Below, piece after piece: positions 36,832 through 46,732 of a stretch of DNA of 64,000 bases; the first letter of the stretch is position 1; the number at the start of each line of letters is the position of its first letter. The stretch lies in NCBI RefSeq assembly GCF_900108855.1, contig NZ_FNXY01000004.1, forward strand, positions 558,001 to 622,000, in the 5' to 3' direction. Source of the stretch: Dyadobacter koreensis. Its GTDB lineage: Bacteria; Bacteroidota; Bacteroidia; Cytophagales; Spirosomataceae. Made by a program: the position numbers and the translations under genes. Under the pieces are notes generated by a model. It was not told where the DNA came from, searched no databases, and saw only the letters and a list, made by a program, of their open reading frames with translations.

Positions 36832-37743
36832 ATGAAAACGAATACAGAAACAATAGAAGAATTTTATAAACATAAATTCAATCATCTACCAGAAAACCTG
36901 CAACAAGAACTCGGACATTTTAATGTTTTTCGACTCGAAGATTGTGTTGGTAAAAACGGAACACCAGTAAAATACAGTCGCCGTGATTTTTTCAAAATAA
37001 GTCTTGTACGTGGTAAATACATCTACCACTATGCAGATAAATCAGTTGAAATAGATGGTAGTACGCTGTTATTTTTCAATCCACAAATCCCTTATACCTT
37101 TCAGCCGATACCGGGAAGCGAAGATTCAACGGGCTATTTCTGCATTTTTAAAGAGTTCTTTTTTACAGAAAAAATGCGAGGCGGCATTGGCGACCTACCC
37201 ATGTTTGTTCCGGGAAGCAAGCCATCATATGCCTTATCCCCCACCCAGGACGAACATGTATCTGCCATTTTTCAAAAAATGATCGATGAGTTGAACTCGG
37301 ATTACCGATTCAAATACGATCTCATCCGAAATTATGTCACCGAACTGGTTCACTATGCCTTAAAAATGGAGCCGACCGAAACCTTGCATCAGCATACGGA
37401 TGCGAATTCGCGCATTGCCTCGATTTTTTCTGAATTACTTGAACGTCAGTTTCCAATCGAATCACCCTCCCAGCGTTTTACGATGCGGTCTGCGCAGGAT
37501 TTTGCGGAAAAATTATCTGTCCATGTCAACCATCTGAACCGCGCTCTGAAAGCTACAACAGGAAAAACGACTTCGCACCATATCGCAGAACGCATAACGA
37601 ACGAAGCTAAGGCGCTCCTGAAACACTCAAATTGGAACATTTCTGAAATCAGTTATTGTCTTGGGTTTGAAGAAGCTGCTCATTTTAATAACTTTTTTAA
37701 AAAACAAACAGAGACGACACCTTCGGCTTTTAGAGCCATTTAA
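36832..37743 (+). CDS. AraC family regulator, co-transcribed with the antiporter
   Basis: 303 residues: an N-terminal cupin-like sensing domain (about 20-170) and a C-terminal double helix-turn-helix (about 205-303) with AEKLSVHVNHLNRALKATTG and EISYCLGFEEAAHFNNFFKK, ending in TPSAFR. Its gene begins one base after the TGA of the antiporter gene, which is tighter than needed for ordinary operons and suggests translational coupling. It may control the divergently transcribed SDR further downstream, or the antiporter itself; neither is shown. A terminator follows. Confidence 0.9.
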   Translation: MKTNTETIEEFYKHKFNHLPENLQQELGHFNVFRLEDCVGKNGTPVKYSRRDFFKISLVRGKYIYHYADKSVEIDGSTLLFFNPQIPYTFQPIPGSEDSTGYFCIFKEFFFTEKMRGGIGDLPMFVPGSKPSYALSPTQDEHVSAIFQKMIDELNSDYRFKYDLIRNYVTELVHYALKMEPTETLHQHTDANSRIASIFSELLERQFPIESPSQRFTMRSAQDFAEKLSVHVNHLNRALKATTGKTTSHHIAERITNEAKALLKHSNWNISEISYCLGFEEAAHFNNFFKKQTETTPSAFRAI

Positions 37744-37766
37744 TACAAGTGTAACTCTAAAAAAAG

Positions 37767-37797
37767 TGCCAGCTTACGAGTAGTAGCTGGCATTTTT
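37767..37797 (+). terminator. Terminator after the AraC gene
   Basis: TGCCAGCT (37767-37774) pairs with AGCTGGCA (37785-37792); A-rich sequence before and five T after. Confidence 0.82.
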
Positions 37798-38091
37798 GTT
37801 GAAATTGTCACAGGCTAATTCGCCTGGTTAGGACGGAAATAAGTTGAAGAGTATTGTACGTAACGGTTTTGACATTCCAGATCTATTTTTTGAAGTTGTG
37901 AAAACCCGGTCTGCAGTCGCACTTAAATATCCTAAGCAGTACAAGATAGCGGCGGGGAATCTTTATGATATATAGAAGACGCTTTGTCCGGGATGAAAAA
38001 TTCAAATCCCAGGAACCTTTAACTGCAAAATCAAGCCTCCGCAATTTTCCATTGTTTGAATTTCGTAATGATTGGTTTGGATGCCGCAACC

Positions 38092-38119
38092 TTTGCCCGG
38101 ACGAGAGGCTATACCTTTG
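38092..38119 (+). promoter_or_regulatory. Candidate promoter of the SDR-Atu4866 operon
   Basis: TTTG (38092-38095), 16 bases, TACCTTTG (38112-38119, exact TAnnTTTG). The expected start is about 20 bases before the ATG. The spacer is one base shorter than usual. Confidence 0.5.
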
Positions 38120-38145
38120 TTTTACAAATTTAAACAAACAAAATT

Positions 38146-38994
38146 ATGGAAAATCAACAAGTATGGTTCGTGACAGGTGCTTCTAAGGGATTAGGTCTTG
38201 TACTCGTTCAGCAGTTGCTGAAAGCAGGACATCAGGTCGCAGCCACATCAAGAACAAAACAAGATTTAATTAAGGCAACCGGAAGTGACCAATCTGTTAA
38301 TTTCCTCCCGCTTGAAGTGAGCCTAACTGATGAGGAAAGTGTTAAAAATGCAGTTTCAGCAACAATTAGCCATTTCTCAAAAATCGATGTTGTAGTCAAT
38401 AATGCCGGTTATGGACAAGTTGGTACGCTGGAAGAATTGTCTGATTCCGAGGCTCGTCAAAATTTCGACGTGAATGTCTTCGGCTCATTAAATGTCATCC
38501 GTTACGTTATGCCCCATCTGAGAACGCAGCATTCAGGTAAGATTTTTAACATTGCTTCTGTGGGAGGATTTTTCGGAAATTTTCCGGGATGGGGAATTTA
38601 TTGTGCCACGAAATTTGCTGTGGCAGGGTTTACAGAGTCACTTGCAGCCGAATCCAAGTCGTTTGGTATCAGTGCGACGGTCGTTTATCCAGGGTATTTC
38701 AGAACTAATTTTTTGTCGAAAGAATCTTTAATTGTTCCAGCTAACCCAATCCCGGAATACGTGGAAGCCAGGGCTGGACAAGAAGCACATGAAAATGAAA
38801 TCAACGGAACTCAGGCGGGAGACCCGGAAAAAGCTGCCGATGTACTGATCAAAATTGCTTCTGAAAATGAGGTGCCTGTTCACCTCTTCCTAGGGCAGGA
38901 TGCATATGATATGGCCTCTGTAAAAATTCAGACGATTCAGACAGATCTGGAAAACTGGAAGGATCTGGCAACTTCGACAAACTTTGAAAACTGA
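38146..38994 (+). CDS. Short-chain dehydrogenase/reductase
   Basis: 282 residues. The NAD(P) loop TGASKGLG is at 10-17, NNAG at about 86-89, the catalytic serine region IFNIASVGG and the catalytic pair YxxxK as YCATK (about 156-160). The C-terminus is of the classical group with PGYFRTNF. This subgroup is usually annotated as an oxidoreductase or 3-ketoacyl-like reductase; the substrate is unknown. It is cytoplasmic. The small Atu4866-like gene follows by 52 bases and is probably in the same transcript. Confidence 0.92.
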   Translation: MENQQVWFVTGASKGLGLVLVQQLLKAGHQVAATSRTKQDLIKATGSDQSVNFLPLEVSLTDEESVKNAVSATISHFSKIDVVVNNAGYGQVGTLEELSDSEARQNFDVNVFGSLNVIRYVMPHLRTQHSGKIFNIASVGGFFGNFPGWGIYCATKFAVAGFTESLAAESKSFGISATVVYPGYFRTNFLSKESLIVPANPIPEYVEARAGQEAHENEINGTQAGDPEKAADVLIKIASENEVPVHLFLGQDAYDMASVKIQTIQTDLENWKDLATSTNFEN

Positions 38995-39046
38995 TTGATT
39001 CTTACAATATCAGATTATTTTAAGGTTTATAAGTCACCGCATATTT

Positions 39047-39286
39047 ATGAAAAATAACGAGTTTTATATCGGGATGTGGGTCACAAAAGACGGTTATATA
39101 CGACACGAACTTCTGCCAGACGGACGTTACGATGAAGCACGTGGCAACCGGAAAAGCGCCTATCAGGGAAGTTATAAAATGACTGGAAACCACATTGATT
39201 ATAAAGACGATACAGGATTTCTGGCAGATGGCGATTTCAGAGATGGAGTCCTCTATCACGCCGGAATGGTACTTTACAAAGAGTAA
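39047..39286 (+). CDS. Atu4866-domain small protein
   Basis: 79 residues; recognised by the pattern YIGMWVTKDGYIRHELLPDGRYDEARG, a Y-x-G-x-Y beta-rich core (SAYQGSYKMTG) and DGDFRDGVLYHAGMVLYK. The family, named after an Agrobacterium structure, is a lipocalin-like beta barrel of unknown function. It follows the SDR gene on the same strand and probably shares its transcript; this pairing with SDR or reductase genes suggests a ligand-binding or protective partner. There is no signal peptide. Confidence 0.8.
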   Translation: MKNNEFYIGMWVTKDGYIRHELLPDGRYDEARGNRKSAYQGSYKMTGNHIDYKDDTGFLADGDFRDGVLYHAGMVLYKE

Positions 39287-39364
39287 CCCAGTTAATTAAT
39301 AAACCCGGGATGTGTACCTTTCGAGAGTTACGCATCCTGGATTTGTTAATTTTACCTCAATATC

Positions 39365-40219
39365 TCAGGCTGGACTCTGAATTTCAGAAGAATCGAAAAC
39401 GGATCTCTTTTCCAGCATATTTTGAAGCCTATGCGCCTCTTCGATCAATTCGCGATTAACAAATTTGCTGATATTAAGCTCCTTGCTTAAAAGTCCAGGT
39501 TTGTAAATCTCTTTAAAATTGACGTAATCAAGCGCAAACTTCCAATAATTTTTCAGTTGCGTAAAAACCGCTTTGTCTGATTTTAATAGTAAATTGTAAT
39601 TGATTACAGTGTAATGCTCCTTGGAAACACGCTCGATAGAATCCAGAATCTCTTTGTTGTAGAAGATCCATATGCGCAGAAAAAAAGACGCATGATCAGA
39701 ACATAATTTTCGTATCCTTTTTTGATAAGCGCGTTTTTTTCGAAACTCAACAAACCACCCCTTCTTTATAATTTCATTTCCGGCATATTCAACCTTATAA
39801 GTTCTGCTTATCATTGAACTTACTGTTGATCTCCAATCTCGGAATACGACCAGATAAAAAGCATTCGGGATCAATTCCTGATAATCCCTAAGAAAAAGAC
39901 AAGTCCGTGGATCCTTCCAACCCCACTCTTCGAACAACGAATTTTTTCTATTAATTATATTCTTTAATGCTTTCTTTTCCTCTGGGTCCAACCTCGGGAC
40001 ACACTCGGCGGTAAACCCTGAATCATGTATATTTTTGTTGGTCAGAAGTTTTCTCTGAAAATCATAAAACACTATATCTTCATAGTGCCCGTCATCATTT
40101 CCTATACCCGATCCCAAAAGATTTTCTCCTACATGAAGCCCGCAGCGATACAGCCACTGCGTAATCAACGAAGTTCCGGAACGATGCATTCCGGCAATTA
40201 TTAAAGTTTTATTCTGCAT
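39365..40219 (-). CDS. Sulfotransferase family protein
   Basis: 284 residues. The N-terminal PAPS phosphate-binding loop is GMHRSGTSLIT (10-20), and a 3'-phosphate-binding candidate lies in VVFRDWRSTVSSMI. There is no signal peptide or membrane helix, so it works in the cytoplasm. The acceptor may be a lipid, a carbohydrate or a small metabolite; nothing nearby tells which. The APS kinase gene lies 26 bases upstream on the same strand, and supplies the PAPS donor, so the two genes form a compact sulfation unit. Confidence 0.85.
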   Translation of the reverse strand: MQNKTLIIAGMHRSGTSLITQWLYRCGLHVGENLLGSGIGNDDGHYEDIVFYDFQRKLLTNKNIHDSGFTAECVPRLDPEEKKALKNIINRKNSLFEEWGWKDPRTCLFLRDYQELIPNAFYLVVFRDWRSTVSSMISRTYKVEYAGNEIIKKGWFVEFRKKRAYQKRIRKLCSDHASFFLRIWIFYNKEILDSIERVSKEHYTVINYNLLLKSDKAVFTQLKNYWKFALDYVNFKEIYKPGLLSKELNISKFVNRELIEEAHRLQNMLEKRSVFDSSEIQSPA

Positions 40220-40245
40220 GTTTAAAGTTTAGGAAAGAATTATTT

Positions 40246-40797
40246 TTACGGGAATTGTAAAACCTGATTCGTAAATTCCAGCTCTTTAACGATAAATCGG
40301 CAAAGTGCCTCCGTACACTCACCGATCGTTTGCAAATCCGTGTTCAGACATAGATCTGCATCGGATGGCACTTCAAAACTATCGTTAACTCCGGTGAGAT
40401 TATTTATCTTTTCGGGATCGTGATCCGGAAGCTGAGTCCTTTTATACAAACCCTTCGTATCCCGGAGAAACAAAGTTTCGATCGGGCAATCCAGATAAAC
40501 CGTTTTGACGTTTGGATAAGAGGCTTTAAGTTCTGCTCTTGTATCTTCGTACGGATTGATCACGCTCATGATGGCCACGATTCCATGACTGGAAAAACGA
40601 CTGGCAATAAATCCCAATCTACGGACATTCTCCTGTCTGTCAGCTTTTGAAAAACCGAGGTCTTTACATAATTGGGTCCTGTATATATCTCCGTCAATAA
40701 TTTCGACAGAAATTCCTCCTTTACTTAAATGATCTTTGGCCTGCTGGGCCAATGTTGTTTTTCCAACTCCGGACAAGCCACAAAATTGAATAACCAT
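40246..40797 (-). CDS. cysC: Adenylylsulfate (APS) kinase
   Basis: 183 residues from the ATG at 40797; a TTG three codons upstream is less likely. The P-loop GLSGVGKTT is at 7-15; DGD (about 36-38) and the RQENVRRLGFIASRF motif of APS kinases are both present, as are FLRDTKGLYKR and GVNDSFEVP. It phosphorylates APS to PAPS with ATP. No ATP sulfurylase (cysD/N) gene is in the window, so APS must be made elsewhere. It is coupled to the sulfotransferase gene (gap 26 bases), which indicates a role in sulfation rather than in assimilation to cysteine. Confidence 0.93.
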   Translation of the reverse strand: MVIQFCGLSGVGKTTLAQQAKDHLSKGGISVEIIDGDIYRTQLCKDLGFSKADRQENVRRLGFIASRFSSHGIVAIMSVINPYEDTRAELKASYPNVKTVYLDCPIETLFLRDTKGLYKRTQLPDHDPEKINNLTGVNDSFEVPSDADLCLNTDLQTIGECTEALCRFIVKELEFTNQVLQFP

Positions 40798-41231
40798 AAG
40801 TTTCAATATTTAAATCAAGATAGCGATCTGAACCGGTCATTTAATATAAATATAAACTGCGACTCCAATTCGAAGGCAAGTTCACTTCTTTGAGCTGACG
40901 GGTTAAGAAAGGTAAGTCTTATACTAATTGGACGCTTAATAAGCTGTACTGCAAAACGGGTAAAGTTGTTGCAGGTAAACTGACATTTAAGTGTTATTCA
41001 AGTGACAAAGCACAGCCATTAGCTAGTCTACTCATAATCAACACAATATAAATGAGGGTTTTATATTTTAAAATCGAAACTATTTAAAAAACTGACGATA
41101 GTCAGTTTTTTAGAACTCGCCAGGTCATTCATGTGCAGCACAAAATGAATGACATTTACATTTGAACATCAGCTTCAAACTCCCAGAATTTAGTTCGTTA
41201 GCAGATCTCATAAAACATAAAAAATCTTCAT
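40798..41231. other. Divergent intergenic region cysC / CoA-transferase
   Basis: 434 bases with no coding frame of note. The only strong structure is the hairpin at 41086-41111, a terminator-like element with no gene upstream of it on either strand. Confidence 0.5.
41086..41111. promoter_or_regulatory. Orphan hairpin / palindrome ACTGAC-GATA-GTCAGT
   Basis: A perfect 11-bp stem (41086-41096 with 41101-41111) with a GATA loop, A-run before and T-run after. It looks like a compact intrinsic terminator for both strands, yet neither neighbour ends here. The core also resembles a TetR-family operator. Either use is possible. Confidence 0.5.
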
Positions 41232-42560
41232 ATGATACCGATAAAATACCTGACAGCCGAGGAGGCCGTCAAAAATATCAAGCCAGGAAACCGTGTTTTT
41301 ATTCATGGAAGCGCCGCGACGCCTGCGCATTTAATTGAAGCATTGCAGCGAAGACACTGGGAATTAAAAAATATCGAGTTTATCAGTATCACAACGCTTG
41401 GCAATGTGGACTTTAACAATCCTGTCCACCACCAAAGCTTCTTTTTCAACTCGTTATTTGTTTCCGCTAATACCAGGGCAGTCGTTAATAGTGATTATGG
41501 GGACTATGTACCCATTTTTCTAAGTCAAATCCCTCAATTGATAAAAAGCGGAAAATTATCTGTAGATGTAGCGATGATCCAGGTCTCCCCACCCGACGCA
41601 CACGGTTTTTGTTCGCTCGGTACATCGGTGGATATTGCACGTGCGGTGGTTGATAACGCCAAACACATCATTGCCATGGTCAACCCTCTTATGCCTAGAA
41701 CACACGGCGATGGATTTGTCCATGCCAGCAAAATTAATTCTATGGTATGGCATGAAACTGCGCTTCCGGAGGTAGATTATTCTTTAAATGCTAAAAGTGC
41801 TACTGTTGCAATTGGAAAAAATATCGCTTCACTGGTTGAAGACGGTGCTACTCTGCAGGTAGGGATCGGCGCAATTCCGGATCAGGTCCTGAAAAATCTT
41901 GGACATCTGAAAAATCTCGGGTTGCATACTGAAATGTTGTCAGACGGAGTGATTCCTTTGATTGAAAACGGCGTAATTAACAACAGTCAAAAAAAGCTGA
42001 ACCGCGGAAAATCAGTGACTTCTTTCATGGTGGGCACCCGCAAACTTTATGATTTTGTAAATGATAACCCAGCCGTTCGTGTGATGGATATTGGTTATGT
42101 AAATGATACAAGCATCATCCGTCAAAACCAAAAAGTCACAGCGATAAATTCAGCGCTGGAATTGGATTTAACCGGCCAGGTCTGTGCGGATTCACTCGGA
42201 ACTTACCAATATTCGGGTATTGGCGGGCAAATGGATTTTATTCATGGTGCTTCTCTTTCCGAAGGTGGAAAACCGATCATCGCCCTGCCATCTATAACCT
42301 CCGGCGGCGCCTCCCGTATCGTTCCATTTCTTAAAGAAGGAGCCGGGGTGGTAACAACCCGGGGACATATTCACTGGGTCGTGACTGAGTTTGGTATTGT
42401 CGATTTATTCGGAAAAAGTTTAAAACAACGCGCACGTGCTTTGATCAGTATAGCCCATCCAAATCACCGTGAAAATTTGGAAAAAGCCTTTTGTGAACGG
42501 TTTGGAAGTTACAACCGACCTGCGATAACAGGAATATCTGACCGGATTTTTCATCCATGA
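41232..42560 (+). CDS. Acetyl-CoA hydrolase/CoA-transferase family protein
   Basis: 442 residues in two CoA-transferase domains. GSAATPAHLIEAL is the first glycine-rich motif, VQVGIGAIPD-like (LQVGIGAIPDQV) the second, and the catalytic glutamate that forms the CoA thioester is probably E234 (GLHTEMLSDG). The protein resembles 4-hydroxybutyrate or acetate CoA-transferases and acetyl-CoA hydrolases; the acyl group cannot be told. Members allow use of acetate or butyrate-like acids. It stands alone; cysC is divergent and DUF4199 convergent. A possible TetR-type operator or terminator lies 120 bases upstream. Confidence 0.9.
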   Translation: MIPIKYLTAEEAVKNIKPGNRVFIHGSAATPAHLIEALQRRHWELKNIEFISITTLGNVDFNNPVHHQSFFFNSLFVSANTRAVVNSDYGDYVPIFLSQIPQLIKSGKLSVDVAMIQVSPPDAHGFCSLGTSVDIARAVVDNAKHIIAMVNPLMPRTHGDGFVHASKINSMVWHETALPEVDYSLNAKSATVAIGKNIASLVEDGATLQVGIGAIPDQVLKNLGHLKNLGLHTEMLSDGVIPLIENGVINNSQKKLNRGKSVTSFMVGTRKLYDFVNDNPAVRVMDIGYVNDTSIIRQNQKVTAINSALELDLTGQVCADSLGTYQYSGIGGQMDFIHGASLSEGGKPIIALPSITSGGASRIVPFLKEGAGVVTTRGHIHWVVTEFGIVDLFGKSLKQRARALISIAHPNHRENLEKAFCERFGSYNRPAITGISDRIFHP

Positions 42561-42573
42561 TATATAAAATTTG

Positions 42574-42614
42574 TGGAGTAAATTGCATAAAAGTCTAATT
42601 TCCAATTTACTCCA
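42574..42614. terminator. Inverted repeat between convergent genes
   Basis: Perfect 12-bp arms TGGAGTAAATTG (42574-42585) and CAATTTACTCCA (42603-42614) with a 17-base loop. No T-run follows directly, so this is a weaker terminator or an mRNA-end hairpin. Confidence 0.55.
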
Positions 42615-42708
42615 ACACTTATTTGTCGTTTTTTGAAAGACCAAATACGTGATTAGTTGACCACAGCTCTCTGAGTATTCCGGGAGATGTGTCACGGCAT
42701 ATTTAATT

Positions 42709-43227
42709 TTACGCAAGCTGCTTTTTAAGTATTAAGGCGCTGATCGCAGAAACGATGATCCCGATGGGTAATACTTCCGAATACGTCAGCAACACAACAA
42801 ATAACGGATTCTTATACATTTCTTTATAGCCAGCCATTTCTTCTGTTTTTGAACTTATCTCCATCACCGTTGCTCCACCCGTTTTCGCCTGATTGATTAC
42901 ATGCGCAGCGTATACATCCATAAAATCCGGGATAAAAAGATAATACTCAAAAAGCCAACCCGCGACATACATAGTCGAAGCGATGAGAGAAATATATATA
43001 CCAATTTTGAAAGCATTCCCAAACGAAATGCTGCCGCCGTTATACTTATCGCGAAAATTCTTTATGCCTACAATAATCAATGAAAACGCGAGGATCATTA
43101 CAGCATAACCCACGAGCATATTGCCCTCAAAATCTGCATTTTTGTAACAATACGCCGTAGATACGATCATCATGGCAGTTAAAATTAGTCCGGCAATCAA
43201 TCCGCAGACGATGATATTCCGTTTCAT
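42709..43227 (-). CDS. DUF4199 membrane protein
   Basis: 172 residues from the ATG at 43227, preferred over an upstream frame start because the first helix then begins at residue 5. Four membrane helices (about 5-25, 32-52, 72-95, 138-160) and a cytoplasmic or periplasmic loop between 100 and 135 (AKTGGATVMEISSKTEEM) form the DUF4199 pattern, known in many Bacteroidota. Function unknown. The next gene on the same strand (LuxR type) ends 123 bases upstream. Confidence 0.8.
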   Translation of the reverse strand: MKRNIIVCGLIAGLILTAMMIVSTAYCYKNADFEGNMLVGYAVMILAFSLIIVGIKNFRDKYNGGSISFGNAFKIGIYISLIASTMYVAGWLFEYYLFIPDFMDVYAAHVINQAKTGGATVMEISSKTEEMAGYKEMYKNPLFVVLLTYSEVLPIGIIVSAISALILKKQLA

Positions 43228-43350
43228 AAAAATGAATTGTATAGATGGTTTAACATGCTGCAAATGTGAACATCAGCCTATTATCGAGACTCATACTTTT
43301 GTGTGATTTTTGACAAAATATTTAACTTTCACCCAAAAGTATTAACAACT

Positions 43351-43818
43351 TCAAGCGATAATCTGCATTTTCTTTGCCTTATCAATTGCCTGAGTCCTGC
43401 TTTTTACATCCATTTTTCCAAAAAGATTCGACGAGTGCGTTTTGACTGTGTTCAAAGAAACAAACAATCTTTCGGCAATTTCCTGATTACTCATACCAGT
43501 CGAAATCAATTGCAGAACTTCAAGCTCACGTTTGCTCAGACCAAGTCTTTCCAGTTCATTTTCATTCTGTACGAACGTAGTTTCCGCACTTATATAAACT
43601 TCCTTTTCGACAATCAGCGTTTTCGGTTTTGCCAGCCGTAGTGCAAGCCAGATACCCACACCTGTAAAGATTATTGCAATGGCACCGGCATAAATTTCGA
43701 ACGCGTGGTCCATGATAATAAAACGCAGTTCCAGCCATTGCAACAGAAAAAGAAGTCCCGCTAAGGAAGCACCGTAAAGTATAATCTGTTTGTTTTTTTT
43801 CAATAATTCGAAACTCAT
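43351..43818 (-). CDS. Membrane-anchored LuxR-family regulator
   Basis: 155 residues from the ATG at 43818. Two membrane helices (about 12-28 and 39-60) are followed by a linker and a C-terminal LuxR/GerE helix-turn-helix (about 92-150): SKREVEVLQL-like [35 protein letters not shown] is read across positions 93-127. There is no receiver or ligand domain, so the signal may come through the membrane part, maybe from the neighbouring DUF4199 protein. The type is common in Bacteroidota as a one-component regulator. A promoter with TATTTTTG lies upstream. Confidence 0.85.
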   Translation of the reverse strand: MSFELLKKNKQIILYGASLAGLLFLLQWLELRFIIMDHAFEIYAGAIAIIFTGVGIWLALRLAKPKTLIVEKEVYISAETTFVQNENELERLGLSKRELEVLQLISTGMSNQEIAERLFVSLNTVKTHSSNLFGKMDVKSRTQAIDKAKKMQIIA

Positions 43819-43841
43819 CAGCAAATAGATTTTTCCATGGC

Positions 43842-43869
43842 CAAAAATATAACTTTTTGTGAATTACAA
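43842..43869 (-). promoter_or_regulatory. Candidate promoter of the LuxR-type gene
   Basis: On the minus strand TTG (43867-43869), 17 bases, TATTTTTG (43842-43849), an exact TAnnTTTG. The expected start lies about 18 bases before the ATG. Confidence 0.5.
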
Positions 43870-43937
43870 CCTATATGAAGGTCATTTTCAGACAAATCCT
43901 GGTGTTGAAAATTTGTTCATTCGTTTTGAGTATTTAG

Positions 43938-45203
<1,266 letters not shown>

Positions 45204-45212
45204 CCTTCCGAA

Positions 45213-45995
45213 ATGAAAGTGACTTACCTTTTATTATTTCTGATTTGCATAAATCATTCCTTTGGACAAAGTCTGCAAGAGCAGGAACTTGCCTTGCTGA
45301 AAAATATCAAAAGAGCGGATTACTGGTTCCAAAAAATCCATGAAAACTCAAAGGTAAACGCATTCGATTCACTGGATAAGGAGAACAATTCATTCAAAAA
45401 GAAACTTCTGAAACTGACCCAATCTAACCCTCTATCGATCGACTATCCATTTTCGAAACTGGAAGGCGTGACTATCGTTACTTCTCCTGATAAAAAATTT
45501 CGAATTTATTCGTGGGACTTGCAGACCGGCGGCTCGATGCACTTTTACGACAATATTTTTCAATACAAAGACAAAAACAAAGTCTTTGCCGACAGCCCCC
45601 GTTACGTCCATGAAGAAGGTGAAACGGGGGCTTGGATTTTTGAAGTATTTGAAGTTAACATCAATGGAAAAAACGCATACATGGCCGTTTATAATATCAT
45701 AGAATCCGGTCGCATTTCTTATCAGAAAATCAAAGCTTTCAATATTGAAAACCAACAATTAAATCCTAAATTTCAGCTGTTTAAAACAGGTTCAGGTACG
45801 CTGAATGAAATTGATTATGAATTTGATTTCATTTCTGTTGCAGACAGGCCCGAGCGTCCCGTAAAGCTGATCCGGTATAGCCCGGCCACTAAAATACTCA
45901 AAATACCTGTCGTTTCAGAAACGGGAAAGGTGACCAGAAAATTTATCTATTACCAATTTACCGGCCGTTATTTCGAGTATAAATACACCAAATAA
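45213..45995 (+). CDS. Secreted hypothetical protein
   Basis: 260 residues with a signal peptide (LLLFLICINHSFG, cleaved near residue 19). The rest is beta-rich with many charged residues and no motif I recognise; it may be a periplasmic propeller-like or beta-sandwich protein (FRIYSWDLQTGGSMHFYD). It starts 9 bases after the esterase gene and so shares its operon; no function can be assigned. No lipobox is seen. Confidence 0.65.
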   Translation: MKVTYLLLFLICINHSFGQSLQEQELALLKNIKRADYWFQKIHENSKVNAFDSLDKENNSFKKKLLKLTQSNPLSIDYPFSKLEGVTIVTSPDKKFRIYSWDLQTGGSMHFYDNIFQYKDKNKVFADSPRYVHEEGETGAWIFEVFEVNINGKNAYMAVYNIIESGRISYQKIKAFNIENQQLNPKFQLFKTGSGTLNEIDYEFDFISVADRPERPVKLIRYSPATKILKIPVVSETGKVTRKFIYYQFTGRYFEYKYTK

Positions 45996-46197
45996 ACATT
46001 TTATTTCATGCTCTATCCATCCTGCTCAATATTTTATGATCTACATAAAATGTGCCGAATGGAATAAAACAAGCAAGTAATACCTCCCATGTACAGGTAT
46101 TAAAGCGGAACCGCAATTCCGATATGTACGATTAGCGACAGACCTTCGAGCAGCGATACGAAACATGCTAATTTTTGTTTAAAATTTAATCATAACG

Positions 46198-46662
46198 CTA
46201 AAATGACCGATAATAAGGTCGGTTGGCAAGTGGGGAAAACGGCCATGGAATAGCCATAAGGATGATTAAAAGCGCAACTGCAAAATAAACCGTCATCCTC
46301 TTGAATTTCTCCGTATCCGATATCTGACGCCTCGCCAGAGACGAGCCGATGGTTATTACAAAAATCGCAACTGTCATCAAGGCAATGTGGATTAATCCGA
46401 AGAATTTCAAATCAAAATGCTTCACGGCTTCGCTGTAATTCGAACGAAAATAAGCGACGATCGGGCTTTCAAAATACAAGACATATCCAATCGAAAGCTG
46501 AACGTGCGAAATCGTTGCGGTAACATGACGGATGGTATTATCCGACTTTGAAAATGGACGTTTTCCAAGCCAGCCTATCAGCGCTCGGCTTACTGCATAA
46601 AACAAGCTTATCAGGACAAGCCACCTGAAAATTGAGTGGAAAAATAATAAATAAGGGTACAT
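46198..46662 (-). CDS. Cytochrome b-like four-helix membrane protein
   Basis: 154 residues, four membrane helices (about 4-26, 48-66, 88-110, 124-145). Conserved polar residues sit in them: HSIFRW in the first, HVQLSIG in the second, HIALMTVAI in the third. The histidine spacing is that of Bacteroidota proteins annotated as cytochrome b, in which histidines may hold heme. Heme binding is inferred and not shown. No respiratory genes are adjacent. Confidence 0.65.
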   Translation of the reverse strand: MYPYLLFFHSIFRWLVLISLFYAVSRALIGWLGKRPFSKSDNTIRHVTATISHVQLSIGYVLYFESPIVAYFRSNYSEAVKHFDLKFFGLIHIALMTVAIFVITIGSSLARRQISDTEKFKRMTVYFAVALLIILMAIPWPFSPLANRPYYRSF

Positions 46663-46732
46663 ACCGACTAAAATTTTAAGTTACAAATATCCTTTAAAAT
46701 ATCTTGTCGGGTTAGGATAAACAAGGGCAGTT

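Larger units (their letters stand above)
37744..38145. other. Intergenic region before the SDR gene
   Basis: About 400 bases holding a terminator (37767-37797) and the SDR promoter (38092-38119). A 73-residue open frame over 37965-38186 has no credible features and overlaps the SDR start, so I do not call it a gene. Confidence 0.5.

Noticed and set aside
37965..38186. Possible 73-residue gene before the SDR
   Set aside because: It has no recognisable domain, overlaps the SDR start and its promoter, and has a composition unlike neighbouring genes.
45996..46053. Inverted repeat ACATTTTAT ... ATAAAATGT
   Set aside because: The arms are A/T-only apart from the ends, with a 40-base spacer, so it is not convincing as terminator or operator.
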